This document shows positions 7,735-16,248 of a stretch of 64,000 nucleotides of DNA, one piece after another. The notes beneath the pieces are model-generated. The model searched no databases, was not told the DNA's origin, and saw only the letters and a program-made list of their open reading frames with translations. The translations under genes and the position numbers were made by a program. The stretch's first letter is position 1. The number at the start of each line of letters is the position of its first letter. The stretch is from Acidobacteriota bacterium (GTDB lineage: Bacteria; Acidobacteriota; Thermoanaerobaculia; UBA5066; Gp7-AA6): assembly GCA_020199905.1 (NCBI GenBank), contig JAIVJS010000002.1:60819-124818 (forward strand), written 5' to 3'.

Positions 7735-8565
7735 TTGACCGGCTACGCCACCCGGGAAGTCGCCCAGATTCTCGGCCTCACGCAGGCGCAGGTGAGGTCC
7801 TACGTGCGATCGGGGTTTCTGGAGCCCGAGCGGGTCGGGGGAAAGCGGCTGCGGTTCTCTTTCCCCGATCTCGTGTTTCTGAGAACCGCCAAAGGCCTGC
7901 TCGCGGCCGGGTTGCCCGCTCGGCGGGTCCGCCGGTCTCTCGCCCGCCTGCGGGGACAGCTTCCCTCGGGCCGCCGGCTGACGGGACTGCGCATCGCGGC
8001 GCATGGCGACGAGGTCGTGGTCGCCGACGGCGACGGCCTCTGGCAGGCGGAGTCGGGGCAGGCGCTGTTCGACTTCGGCGTCGCGGAGCTCGCCCGCCAG
8101 GTGGCTCCGCTCGCGCGGCGCGCGTTCCACGAGGCCAGCCGGGAATCCGAGGCCTTGACCGCTTCGGACTGGTTCGCCCTCGGATGCGACCTCGAAGCCA
8201 CCGCGCCTGACGAGGCGAGACAGGCGTACACGCGCGCGCTCGAGCTGGCGCCCGGACACGCCGACGCCCGGGTGAACCTGGGACGGCTCCTCCACGAATC
8301 CGGCGATGCCCCGGGCGCGGAATCCCAGTACCGGCAGGCGCTCGCGTCGGATCCGAAGAACGCCACGGCGGCGTTCAACCTCGGCGTGGCGCTGGAGGAC
8401 ATCGGGAACGCGCGTGCCGCCCTGGACGCGTACGCGAAATCGCTGGCACTCGATCCGGGAAACGTCGATGCGCACTACAACGCCGCCCACCTCTGCGTGC
8501 GCCTCGGAGAGACGGCGGCCGCCCTCCGCCACCTCCAGCAATACCGCAAGCTTTCGCGGCATTGA
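7735..8565 (+). CDS. MerR-type HTH regulator fused to TPR repeats
   Basis: This is a 276-residue protein with a TTG start. Residues 4-70 form a MerR-like winged helix (YATREVAQILGLTQAQVRSY, then FSFPDLVFLRTAKGLL). Residues ~145-270 are three to four tetratricopeptide repeats (ALELAPGHADARVNLGRLL, ALASDPKNATAAFNLGVAL, SLALDPGNVDAHYNAAHL). There is no obvious effector-binding cysteine set or heme site. The architecture suggests a DNA-binding protein whose partner is a protein docking on the TPRs. It is the next gene after ku on the same strand, separated by a repeat island, so co-regulation is possible but not shown. Confidence 0.85.
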   Translation: MTGYATREVAQILGLTQAQVRSYVRSGFLEPERVGGKRLRFSFPDLVFLRTAKGLLAAGLPARRVRRSLARLRGQLPSGRRLTGLRIAAHGDEVVVADGDGLWQAESGQALFDFGVAELARQVAPLARRAFHEASRESEALTASDWFALGCDLEATAPDEARQAYTRALELAPGHADARVNLGRLLHESGDAPGAESQYRQALASDPKNATAAFNLGVALEDIGNARAALDAYAKSLALDPGNVDAHYNAAHLCVRLGETAAALRHLQQYRKLSRH

Positions 8566-8614
8566 GCGCGTTCCCGAGACCCGCCGCGAACGCCGGGGCG
8601 CGCCCGCTTTCTCC

Positions 8615-8643
8615 TTGACCGCCGGTTCGACAGTGCTTAATCT
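8615..8643 (+). promoter_or_regulatory. Sigma70-type promoter
   Basis: TTGACC (8615-8620) and TAATCT (8638-8643) are separated by exactly 17 bp. The -10 ends 31 bp before the ATG at 8675, and GGAGGG sits in between at 8662-8667. This is the best conventional promoter in the window. Confidence 0.65.
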
Positions 8644-8674
8644 GCGAAAAACTCGGTCATCGGAGGGAAACACC

Positions 8675-10003
8675 ATGAGGCTGCGCCGTTTCGCCGTGCT
8701 CGTCGCCCTGGCCTGCGTGGTGCCCTTGCCCATGCGCGCGCAGACGTTCAATCTCCGCGACCTGCTGACGGACTTTCTCCGCGAAGGCATCATCCTCGCG
8801 CCGCCGGCGACCGGGTTTTCTCACTCGGCGCATTTCATCGGCGCCGACTCCCCGCAGTTTCAGGCGCTTCAAGGCTTCAACTCGGAGCTCGGCGACCAGC
8901 TGTCCTCGTTCCCGCTCGCGTCCTCGGCCGGCGGTTTCACCTACAACTTCGACCCGTCGCTCGGCGTCTTTACGCGCGCGGCGGAGAGCTTCGGGCCCAT
9001 TTACGCCGAGCGCGCGGACACGATCGGCAAAGGGAGGATGAACGTCGGCGTCAACTACAGCCACTTCACGTTCGACCGCATCGACGCGCTCAATCTGCGG
9101 GACGGGCAGGCAAAGCTCGTCTTCACGCACCAGGACACCAACGGTGACCAGGGAAACCTGAAATTTCCCTTCGAGGGCGACGTGATAACGGCCAACCTCT
9201 TTCTGAAGGTGAACACGGACATCACGGCGTTCGTTCTGACGTACGGGATCTCGGACCGGGTGGACGTCGGGCTGGCGGTCCCGATCGTGAGAGTGAGTCT
9301 CGACGCGCAGACGGATGCCACGATCCGGCGCCTCGCGACGGGCGCGACGTCCCCGATTCACACGTTCACCAACGGCGGGACCACCGAGACGTTTCGTCAG
9401 AACGGATCGGCGTCGGGCGTCGGCGACGTCGTCCTCCGGGGAAAGTTCCGGTTGTTGTCGGCCTCCCGGGGCGGACTCGCTCTGGCGGCCGACGTGCGAG
9501 TCCCGACGGGGGAGGAGCGCGACCTGCTCGGCACCGGTTCCACCCAGGTACGGGGGTTCTTCATAGGATCGCTGCACGCGGGGCCCTTCTCGCCGCACCT
9601 GAACGCGGGATACTCCTGGTCGAGCAACGCGTCGGGCGGCCGGAAGGTCCCGGACGAAATCTCCTACACCGGCGGATTCGACTGGGCGCTCGGACCGAGG
9701 CTGACGTTTGCCGTCGACGTGCTCGGGCGGACGTTCCGCAAGGCGCAGTTCGTCCGCGTGGTCGACACGACCTTCCAGTACAACGTGAACCCCGATTTCA
9801 ACGGCGTGCCGGTCATTCAGACCGCGACGTTTTCCCGCCTCGTCACAGAGACGAGTGACTCGACGTCGCTGCTCGGCTCGGCGGGATTTAAGATCAATCC
9901 GGTCGGGAACCTGCTCATCACCATCAACGGCCTCTTTTCCCTGAACCAGAAGGGGCTGCAGGACAGGTTCGCCCCGCTCGTCGCATTCGATTACAGCTTC
10001 TGA
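8675..10003 (+). CDS. Outer-membrane beta-barrel protein (transporter/MetA-type family)
   Basis: This is a 442-residue exported protein. The ATG at 8675 has GGAGGG 7 bp upstream and begins a clear signal peptide (MRLRRFAVLVALACVVPLP) ending near RAQ. The mature part has alternating hydrophobic strands typical of a barrel: RMNVGVNYSHFTFD, DITAFVLTYGISDRVDVGLA, LALAADVRVPTGEERDLLG, and a final aromatic residue (AFDYSF). The DVGLAVPIVRVSL and DVRVPTGEE patterns resemble the uncharacterised transporter family related to MetA-pathway barrels. What it carries is unknown. It stands alone between a regulator and a convergent kinase gene. Confidence 0.82.
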   Translation: MRLRRFAVLVALACVVPLPMRAQTFNLRDLLTDFLREGIILAPPATGFSHSAHFIGADSPQFQALQGFNSELGDQLSSFPLASSAGGFTYNFDPSLGVFTRAAESFGPIYAERADTIGKGRMNVGVNYSHFTFDRIDALNLRDGQAKLVFTHQDTNGDQGNLKFPFEGDVITANLFLKVNTDITAFVLTYGISDRVDVGLAVPIVRVSLDAQTDATIRRLATGATSPIHTFTNGGTTETFRQNGSASGVGDVVLRGKFRLLSASRGGLALAADVRVPTGEERDLLGTGSTQVRGFFIGSLHAGPFSPHLNAGYSWSSNASGGRKVPDEISYTGGFDWALGPRLTFAVDVLGRTFRKAQFVRVVDTTFQYNVNPDFNGVPVIQTATFSRLVTETSDSTSLLGSAGFKINPVGNLLITINGLFSLNQKGLQDRFAPLVAFDYSF

Positions 10004-10014
10004 GGAGTCGTCCG

Positions 10015-10114
10015 TTCTCAGTTCTCGTTTTCAGTAAACAGTCCGAACATGCGGGGTTGACTCAGGACTGAAACTGAAAACCGAGAAGGGCGCTGAGAGC
10101 TGAGAGCTGACAGC
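10015..10114. repeat. Heptad-repeat island 3, inverted arms between convergent genes
   Basis: The left arm TTCTCAGTTCTCGTTTTCAG (from 10015) is nearly the reverse complement of the right arm ACTGAAACTGAAAACCGAGA (from 10067). This gives a ~20-bp imperfect stem over a ~30-bp loop. Further units (GCTGAGAGCTGAGAGC, then TGACAGC) follow up to the kinase stop codon. A bidirectional terminator role is possible. Confidence 0.7.
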
Positions 10115-10115
10115 T

Positions 10116-11833
10116 TTACTGCAACGCGGTAATCACCCACGTGTCGCGCTCCTTCTGAAGGGCGATCGTGCGGTTGGCTTCGAGTCTCTGCTCGCTTCCG
10201 ACGCGGGGGACCGCGACGCGGCGCTCGTGCACGCGCACGGTCGCCCGGGTCGCCCCGGGCGCGACCTCGATGCGCATCTGGTCGAGCGTCACGGTCTGGG
10301 AGCGGAACTCGTCGAAGGCGGCCTGGATCCTGGCGCGATCCACCTTCGGATAGACCCGGGCGTAAAGGTCTGCGTCGAGGGTGTTCTGGGCCCGCTCGTA
10401 TCGCGTGATGACTTCGCGGATGCGGTCCGTATCGGAGACCCCGGCGCTCTTCGGCTCCGGCTCCGGCGGCGGTATGGCGACGGGCACGGCGGTCGGAGCC
10501 CGGACGATCGGGGGAGCCGACGTCGGAGCGCGAGGCCGGCGGCGGGGACTTCCGTCGGAGCCGCGGGCACGGAATCGCTCCGAACGGCGGCCACCGGCGC
10601 GGTCTCCGCCTGCCGGCCGCGGCCCTTCAGGAGAAGGAAAGCCCCGAGGATCGCCGCTCCGATAACGATCGCGGCGGGAATGCCGCGGCGGGCCGTCCAT
10701 GGGGGTCGTACGGGCGCCGAATAGGGCGCCGTTTCCCTCGTCTGCGATTCCGCCCGCGGGTCCGGGACCGGCGTGATCGCGGTCGACTGACCGTCGATTG
10801 CCTCCGGTCCGGAAACGCGGGACGGCCCGGACGGGCTCGGGGTCGTATGCGCGCCGAACTGACGGTCGAGGCGGTCCTGCGCGCTCGGCGTGATGCTGCT
10901 GTCGGAATCGCGGCTGCTGCGGGCCTTCGTGAAAAAAGCCACCGTGGTCGCCGCCTCGACCGCCGAGTCGATGGCGCTCTTGACCTTCAGGATCTCCCGG
11001 TCGAAGTCCTCGGCCGACGCAAAGCGGTCTTCGCGCTTCTTCTCCAGCGCCTTCAGGATGACGGCCTGCAGCTCGGGCGGCACGCGGCCCTCCGGGTCCG
11101 TCTCCGAGAACGGCAGGGGCGGGGAGAAGAGATGGGCGCGAAGAAGCTCGGCGGGGCTTTCGCCGACGAACGGACGCTTGCCGGTCAGAAGCTCGTAGAG
11201 GACGACGCCCAGGCCATAGAGGTCGCTTCGGCCGTCGATCTTTTCCCCGGGCGGAAGAGCGCCGTACTGCTCCGGCGACGCGTATTTCAGCTTTCCGAGG
11301 AAGACCCCCGTGGACGTGCGGTCGACCCCCTGCCTGTCGAGCGCCTTGGAGATGCCGAGGTCGATCAGCTTGACGAGCGGCATCCCGTCGTCGTCGGACG
11401 TGAGCATCAGGTTGTCGGGTGCGATGTCCCGGTGGACCACGTTACGGCGGTGGAGGTACGCAAGCGCGAGCAGAGCCTGGTGCACGATGTCGAGGGTCAT
11501 TCCGAGCGGAGTCGGCTTCTGCTGCATCTCCGAGAGCGTGACGCCGTCGATGAACTCCATCACCAGGTAAGCGGTACCGTCCTGGTCGAGCGCGAAGTCG
11601 TGGATCGTGCAGATGTTGGGGTGCTTCAGGCGCGTCGCGATCTTCGCCTCTTCCGCGAAACGCCGCCGCAATTCCTCGTCCGAAAGGACCTGCGGGCGCA
11701 TGACCTTGACGACCCGGATCTCGTCGAGCAGCCGGTGGCGGACCTTGTAGATCGCGCCCATGCCGCCTTCGCGGATCTTTCCGAGGATCTCATATTTGCC
11801 CTCGATGAATGTGCCGGGCTGCTGCAAGAACAC
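10116..11833 (-). CDS. Membrane-anchored Ser/Thr protein kinase with C-terminal SnoaL-like domain (one frameshift)
   Basis: The kinase domain (residues ~12-280) is complete: glycine loop REGGMGAIYK, Lys43, HRDIAPDN (Asp136, Asn141), metal loop DLG instead of DFG, and SPE at 186-188. A Pro/Ser-rich linker leads to one membrane helix (PAAIVIGAAILGAFLLL). The reading frame breaks near 10530-10550. In the frame one base away the sequence continues with a Pro-rich spacer and a ~105-residue SnoaL/NTF2-like domain (VITRYERAQNTLDADLYARV to TWVITALQ). If a base is missing, the product is one protein of about 570 residues. Start is GTG behind GGGGAGG. Ligand and substrates are unknown. Confidence 0.85.
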
Positions 11834-11849
11834 GCCTCCCCGTCGAGCG

Positions 11850-11855
11850 ATTGTA
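11850..11855 (-). promoter_or_regulatory. -10-like TACAAT upstream of the kinase gene
   Basis: TACAAT on the minus strand is 16 nt before the GTG start and upstream of its GGGGAGG ribosome binding site. No -35 is evident. Confidence 0.35.
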
Positions 11856-11916
11856 GCCGCTGGTTGCGGCGTCGCGCCGGTGGCATGCCCTCTGCAGATC
11901 CCGCGCCGGAGTCCTG

Positions 11917-13044
11917 TTGCCTTCGACCACGAACACCCCCGCCGCCTACGACGCCGTCATCGTCGGCGGAGGACCGGCGGGACTGTCGGCGGCCCTCATC
12001 CTCGGACGCTGCCGGCGCCGGGTGCTCGTCTGCGACCTCGGCAAGCCGCGCAACTTCGCCTCGCACGCGCTCCACGGGTTCCTCTCTCGCGACGGGATCG
12101 ACCCTGCCGAGCTTCTTCGGGTCGGGCGCGAGCAGCTCGAACCGTACGGAGTGGAAATGATCCTGCGCGAGGTCACGGACGCGGCGAGGGTTCCCGACGG
12201 ATTCCGCGTGACGCTCGGGGACGGACGCGTGATCGCCGCTCGCCGGCTGCTTCTGGCGAGCGGCGTCGTCGACCGTTTACCGCAATTCGAGGGCGCCGCC
12301 GAGATGTACGGCCGCAGCCTCTTCCACTGTCCCTACTGCGACGGCTGGGAGTCGCGGGACATGCCGCTCGCGGCGTACGGTCCCGGCCGGGAGGCCTACG
12401 GCCTGGCGCTCGGGTTGAAGACGTGGAGCCAGGATGTGGTGCTGTGCACCGGCGGAAAGTCGAGGCTCGTCGCGAGAGACCGGGCGCGATTGCGCCGGCT
12501 CGGAATCCCCGTCCGAGAGGAGGCCATCGTCCGGCTCGAGGGGGAAGATGGCCGGCTTCGCCGGGTCGTGTTCGCGGCGGGAGAGCCGCTCGACCGCGGA
12601 GCGATGTTCTTCAAGACGGGACAGCATCAGCGCTCCCCGCTCGCGCAACGGCTCGGTTGCGACTTCAACTCGAGAGGAACGGTCCGGACCAACCGGTTCG
12701 AGGGTGGCGGGGTGCCCGGTCTCTACGTTGCCGGCGACGCGTCCGAAGACGTCCAGCTCGTCGTCGTCGCGGCGGCGGAGGGCGCGAAAGCCGGGTTCGC
12801 GATGAACAAGGGTCTTCAAAAGGAGGATCTGGCGCTCGCCGAGCTCGGGAGGCGGGAGGCGGCAGGCGGCAGGCGGAAGAGGACCGGGAGCCGAGCGACC
12901 AGAGGGAGCGAGACGGCCGCGGTACTCCGCGGTCAACGAGTTCGGGAGCCGAGCGACCAGCAGGAGCGAGGCGGCCGCGGTACTCCGCGGCCAACCAGAT
13001 CGGGAATCGGGAATCGAAAAGAGCAAAACGCGGAGGACGAATAA
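11917..13044 (+). CDS. Thioredoxin-reductase-like FAD/NAD(P)-dependent oxidoreductase with repeat-derived C-terminal tail
   Basis: Residues 1-~308 form a two-dinucleotide-fold flavoprotein: FAD site VIVGGGPAGLSAALILGR, redox motif CPYC (FHCPYCDGWESR), second FAD motif GLYVAGDASEDVQ. It resembles low-molecular-weight thioredoxin reductases and bacillithiol-type relatives, but its partner is unknown. Family members are about 300 residues; this reads 375. The extra ~65 C-terminal residues (from ELGRREAAGGRR) are a translation of GGCGGGAGGC-type DNA and two copies of the 52-bp repeat (12886-12937, 12944-12995), so the original stop was lost or displaced. Start is TTG (MPSTTNTP). It diverges from the kinase at 11833. 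Confidence 0.88.
   Translation: MPSTTNTPAAYDAVIVGGGPAGLSAALILGRCRRRVLVCDLGKPRNFASHALHGFLSRDGIDPAELLRVGREQLEPYGVEMILREVTDAARVPDGFRVTLGDGRVIAARRLLLASGVVDRLPQFEGAAEMYGRSLFHCPYCDGWESRDMPLAAYGPGREAYGLALGLKTWSQDVVLCTGGKSRLVARDRARLRRLGIPVREEAIVRLEGEDGRLRRVVFAAGEPLDRGAMFFKTGQHQRSPLAQRLGCDFNSRGTVRTNRFEGGGVPGLYVAGDASEDVQLVVVAAAEGAKAGFAMNKGLQKEDLALAELGRREAAGGRRKRTGSRATRGSETAAVLRGQRVREPSDQQERGGRGTPRPTRSGIGNRKEQNAEDE
12886..12937 (+). repeat. 52-bp dispersed repeat, copy 2 (inside the reductase 3' end)
   Basis: This copy is identical to copy 1 except at two or three bases (CCAGAGGGAGCG in place of CCAACGGGAGCG). It is preceded by GGCGGGAGGCGGCAGGCGGC-type DNA and stands 6 bp before copy 3. Confidence 0.9.
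12944..12995 (+). repeat. 52-bp dispersed repeat, copy 3 (tandem with copy 2)
   Basis: Same 52-bp unit. The hairpin is perfect here: GGCCGCGG-TACT-CCGCGGCC, where other copies have a G-T pair. This change keeps the pairing. The copy is followed by GGGAATCGGGAATCG, a 7-bp direct repeat. Confidence 0.9.
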
Positions 13045-13099
13045 CTCGGCTTTCACGAACTCGGCTCGGCCCCCGGAGGCCGGAGGGCATCCGGGGGCG

Positions 13100-13105
13100 T
13101 ACAAT
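13100..13105 (+). promoter_or_regulatory. Possible leaderless-type -10 (TACAAT)
   Basis: TACAAT ends 9 nt before the ATG of the UbiA-family gene and there is no Shine-Dalgarno sequence between them. Confidence 0.35.
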
Positions 13106-13114
13106 CACGTATTC

Positions 13115-14065
13115 ATGGCGGCGAGATCGGAAGGCGGTTCGCGACCGGCGGCCGCCGTCTCCGCGCCCGTTTCCGACGGCACGCTCTCCGCGCTCTTCGT
13201 CTCCGCCCGCCCCGCGCAGTGGGTCAAGAACCTGGTTCTGCCTCTGCCGTTTCTGTTCGGGGGGGTACTCGGGGCGACGCGCGGGTGGCTGCTCGCGACC
13301 GCGGGGCTGGCGGTGTTCTGCGCCCTCACGAGCGCGATCTACCTCGTCAACGACGTGATGGACCGCGAGCGCGACCGCGAGCATCCCGTCAAGCGCCACA
13401 GGCCCCTCGCGGCGGGGCGGCTCGGCGCCCCCGTCGCGCTCGCGGCCGCCGCCGTGGGGGGATCCGCCGGTCTCGCGGCGGGATTTCTCCTGTCCGTGCC
13501 GTTCGGGGCCTGGTGCGCGCTTTACGCCGGGCTGATGACCGCATACTCCCTCTGGTTGAAGCGCGTGCCCTTCTTGGAGGCGCTGATCGTCGCGGCCGGT
13601 CTCCCGCTGCGGGCCCTCGCCGGAGCGGCCCTCGCGAACCTGCCGCCGTCGCCGTTTCTCATGGGATGCGCTTATCTGCTCGCCCTCTTCCTGGTCGTCG
13701 GAAAGCGGCAGTGGGAGCTTCAGCACGCCGGCCGCAACGCCGCCTCGTCTTCCGACCACCGCGCCGTCCTCGCCTCCTACGGCGCGGAAGGTCTCGACTT
13801 TCTCTTCATCGTCACCGCGCTCTCGACCGTAGCCGCCTACGCGGCCTACAGCGTCGTCGCCTCCACCCGCGAGATCCACGGCGGCCGCTCGTTTGCGCCG
13901 ACCATTCCGTTCGTGGTCCTCGGAGTCGCGCGATACGTCCGGCTCGTCTACCGGCGCGGCGGGGGAGGGAATCCCACCCGCGCGCTCCTCATCGACGATC
14001 CCTGGATCCTCTTCATCGTCGTCGGGTGGGTCGCGGCGGCGGGATGGATCATCTATGGTCATTAG
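13115..14065 (+). CDS. UbiA-family decaprenyl-phosphate phosphoribosyltransferase-like protein
   Basis: This is a 316-residue integral membrane prenyltransferase with about eight hydrophobic segments. The N-terminal RPAQWVKNLVLPLPFLF and the Asp motif NDVMDRERDREHPVKRHRPL are typical of decaprenyl-phosphate phosphoribosyltransferases (UbiA superfamily), which move 5-phosphoribosyl from PRPP to a polyprenyl phosphate. In mycobacteria and relatives this leads to the decaprenyl-phospho-arabinose donor used by GT-C arabinosyltransferases. Here it could supply lipid-linked pentose to the GT-C enzymes encoded at 16-34 kb, which is inference. The family assignment is good; the exact prenyl and sugar substrates are not proven. 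Confidence 0.88.
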   Translation: MAARSEGGSRPAAAVSAPVSDGTLSALFVSARPAQWVKNLVLPLPFLFGGVLGATRGWLLATAGLAVFCALTSAIYLVNDVMDRERDREHPVKRHRPLAAGRLGAPVALAAAAVGGSAGLAAGFLLSVPFGAWCALYAGLMTAYSLWLKRVPFLEALIVAAGLPLRALAGAALANLPPSPFLMGCAYLLALFLVVGKRQWELQHAGRNAASSSDHRAVLASYGAEGLDFLFIVTALSTVAAYAAYSVVASTREIHGGRSFAPTIPFVVLGVARYVRLVYRRGGGGNPTRALLIDDPWILFIVVGWVAAAGWIIYGH

Positions 14066-14104
14066 GACGGAAATGGCGGGACTCGGAACCGGAAAGGGGC
14101 GCGG

Positions 14105-15250
14105 ATGACCGCGCTCGAACGCGAGGACAGCGGGACTCCGCCGCCCGCGCCCCTCCGCGATTCCGTCCTCCGGTCCGCGCTGCAGATCCTGATGCTCGTT
14201 CTCGCCGTGATCGGCGCGCTCTGGGTGCTCTACCGCCTCGAGGGCGTGCTGCTCCTGGTGATCCTGTCGGTCTTCTTCGCGTACCTCATCGCGCCGCTCG
14301 TCGCATTCTTCCGCCGGAGCGTCCGCGTGGGCGGCCGGCCTCGCGCGCTGCCCCTTCCCGCCGCAATCGGAGCGGTCTATCTCCTGATCTTCGGCGCCCT
14401 CGCGCTCGCCGTCTGGCTTCTTCTGCCGGTCGTCACCGCGCAATTCTCCGCGCTCGGCCGGGAAGCGCCGGGGTATGTGGCGCAGGCTCAGGCGCGCCTG
14501 CACGCGTGGCAGACCTACGAGCGCGGCCACTTTCCGCGCGGCGCCCGCGACGCGATCAACGGCGCGGTCGAACAGGCCTACACGTCGGCGGCCAACGCGT
14601 TCAAGAGCGGCATCTTCCCGTGGCTCGCGCGGATGCTCGCGTACCTGCCGTGGCTCGTTCTCGTCCCCATCCTGGCGCTCTTTCTTCTCAAGGACGCCGA
14701 GACCTTCCGGCAGTCCGCCCTCCGGCTTTTTCCCCGTGGCCGGCTGCGCTGGCGCGGCCGCGAGTTCTTCGAGGACGTCAACGGCGCGCTCGCTTCCTAC
14801 GTCCGGGCGCAGCTCATCGCCTGTCTGATCGTGGGGGCGGCCTGCACGATCGGTTTCGCGATCATCGGCATCCCGTATGCCGTCGTGCTCGGGATCGCCG
14901 CCGGCCTGCTCGAGTTCATCCCCCTGGCGGGGCCGCTCACCATCGGGATCCTCGCCGTCGTCTTCGCGTTCTTTCACTCGCCCGGGCAGGCGCTCGCGGT
15001 CTTCCTCTTCCTGGCGATCCTGCGGCTCCTGGAGGACTACGTCGTCTATCCGCGCATCATCGGCCGCGGCATCCATCTCCATCCGCTCGCGGTGATCCTC
15101 GCGATCCTCTGCGGCGCGGAGCTCGGCGGCCTGACCGGCATCTTCCTCTCGATCCCGGTGGTCGCGATCCTCTCCGTCGCGTTCCGCCACTGGAGAGAGC
15201 ACCACGCCGAGGATGTGGTCATCGCGAACGCCGGCGGAGGACCCGTCTGA
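14105..15250 (+). CDS. AI-2E family transporter (PerM-type permease)
   Basis: This 381-residue membrane protein has the AI-2E/PerM layout: a pair of N-terminal helices (LVLAVIGALWVLYRL, LLLVILSVFFAYLIAPLV), a helix, a periplasmic/soluble middle region (~130-200), and five further helices including GIAAGLLEFIPLAGPLTIGI and LLEDYVVYPRIIGRGIHLHP, the family's diagnostic motif. Family members export various small molecules or sodium; the AI-2 link is known for few. It starts 39 bp after the UbiA gene and is followed by the GT2 gene, suggesting a short + strand operon. Confidence 0.93.
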   Translation: MTALEREDSGTPPPAPLRDSVLRSALQILMLVLAVIGALWVLYRLEGVLLLVILSVFFAYLIAPLVAFFRRSVRVGGRPRALPLPAAIGAVYLLIFGALALAVWLLLPVVTAQFSALGREAPGYVAQAQARLHAWQTYERGHFPRGARDAINGAVEQAYTSAANAFKSGIFPWLARMLAYLPWLVLVPILALFLLKDAETFRQSALRLFPRGRLRWRGREFFEDVNGALASYVRAQLIACLIVGAACTIGFAIIGIPYAVVLGIAAGLLEFIPLAGPLTIGILAVVFAFFHSPGQALAVFLFLAILRLLEDYVVYPRIIGRGIHLHPLAVILAILCGAELGGLTGIFLSIPVVAILSVAFRHWREHHAEDVVIANAGGGPV

Positions 15251-15412
15251 AACGCCCTTTTTGCTACACTCCCGCGACGTTTCCGGGTCGCCGCTCGCGC
15301 CAGCTCCACCGAAAGACAGCTCGAGTTCGCGGGGGACCGGCGCCCCCGCACGGCCGCGGGGAGCGCAGAGAGCGGGCGCCGCGGGCCGGCCGGCCCCGCC
15401 GAAGAAGGAGAT
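15251..15412. other. Leader region with TACACT and a GC-rich hairpin
   Basis: TACACT at 15265-15270 resembles the -10 elements upstream of ku and the DUF2298 gene. If used, it would give a ~135-nt leader for the GT2 gene. A GGGGG/CCCCC hairpin lies near 15331-15350. I see no riboswitch I can name. Confidence 0.35.
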
Positions 15413-16177
15413 ATGTCGACTGAGAAGCAGCCCCGGCTCGGCGTCGCGTTCCTGGCTTACAACGAAGAAGAGCTGATCGCGAAGACCGTCGCGGAAGCGG
15501 TCGCGTCGCTGTCCGCGGTTCCCGGGCTCGACTGGCGCATCCTCGTGGTCGACGACGGGAGCCGGGACCGCACGGGAGAGATCGCGGACAGCCTCGCCCG
15601 GGAGGACCCGCGGATCTCCGTTTTCCACCACGACGGAAACAAGGGGTACGCGGTCGCCACCGAGACGGCTCTGCGGAACTCGCCCGGCGAGGTCGTGATG
15701 GTGGTCGACGGCGACGGGCAGCACACGATGGCGGATGCTCCGCGCTTTCTGGAAGCGATCGACGCGGGGGCCGACGTCGTGTTCGGATGGAAGAAAAAGC
15801 GCCACGATCCCTTCGCGCGGCTCGTGCTCTCGAAGGGCCTCAACACGTTCTCGCACGCCCTCCTGGGGTCTCCTCTTCACGACATCAACGGAGGCTGCCG
15901 CGCCTTCCGGAGAGATGTCGCCCGCCGGATCGAGATCCGGCACCGGATCAATTTTGTCGGGGACGAGATTTACGCGCGGTGCCGCATCGCCGGCTGGAAG
16001 GTCGCGGAAGTGGTCGTCCGCCACTTTCCGAGAGAGGCGGGGCAGAGCATCCACCGTCCCTGGAAGATGCTCGGGACGATCCAGCGGGTTTTCAAATACC
16101 TCTTCGACCTGAAGGGGGAGATGCGTCGCGCGGAGCAGCTGAAGCGGGTCGCCAGCGAGCGCCGGGGCGCGCGCTAG
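15413..16177 (+). CDS. Family 2 glycosyltransferase, dolichyl/polyprenyl-phosphate sugar synthase type
   Basis: This is a 254-residue soluble GT-A enzyme. The order of motifs is that of DPM1/polyprenyl-phosphate glycosyltransferases: VAFLAYNEEELIAKTV, VVDDGSRDRTGEIAD, the metal-binding VVDGDGQH, then the acceptor-side DINGGCRAFRRDV and HRINFVGDEIYARC. No C-terminal membrane helices are present, so it should act as a peripheral protein on the inner face of the membrane. It would transfer a nucleotide-activated hexose to polyprenyl phosphate, the donor for GT-C enzymes such as those of the adjacent minus-strand cluster. The start has AAGAAGGAG just upstream. The TAG stop opens directly into a TTTTCAGT heptad island. 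Confidence 0.9.
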   Translation: MSTEKQPRLGVAFLAYNEEELIAKTVAEAVASLSAVPGLDWRILVVDDGSRDRTGEIADSLAREDPRISVFHHDGNKGYAVATETALRNSPGEVVMVVDGDGQHTMADAPRFLEAIDAGADVVFGWKKKRHDPFARLVLSKGLNTFSHALLGSPLHDINGGCRAFRRDVARRIEIRHRINFVGDEIYARCRIAGWKVAEVVVRHFPREAGQSIHRPWKMLGTIQRVFKYLFDLKGEMRRAEQLKRVASERRGAR

Positions 16178-16243
16178 TTTTCAGTCTTCAGTTTTCAGTT
16201 TTCAGTCTCGAGTTTCAGTCACTTATGACGGATAACTGACAAC
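16175..16243. repeat. Heptad-repeat island 4 between convergent genes
   Basis: TTTTCAGTCTTCAGTTTTCA and further units follow at once after the GT2 stop. The right side has GATAACTGACAACTC. GAGTTTCAGT and ACTGACAACTC can pair with one bulge, a possible terminator-like hairpin between convergent genes. Confidence 0.7.
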
Positions 16244-16248
16244 TCACC

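Noticed and set aside
12886..12995. Two adjacent 52-bp repeats as a small CRISPR array
   Set aside because: The 6-bp gap is far too short for a spacer, the other copies stand alone, and no cas genes are present.
12665..16054. Minus-strand open frame of 1129 codons over UbiA, AI-2E and GT2
   Set aside because: Composition is Arg/Glu/Asp-rich low complexity, and the opposite strand holds three recognisable genes.
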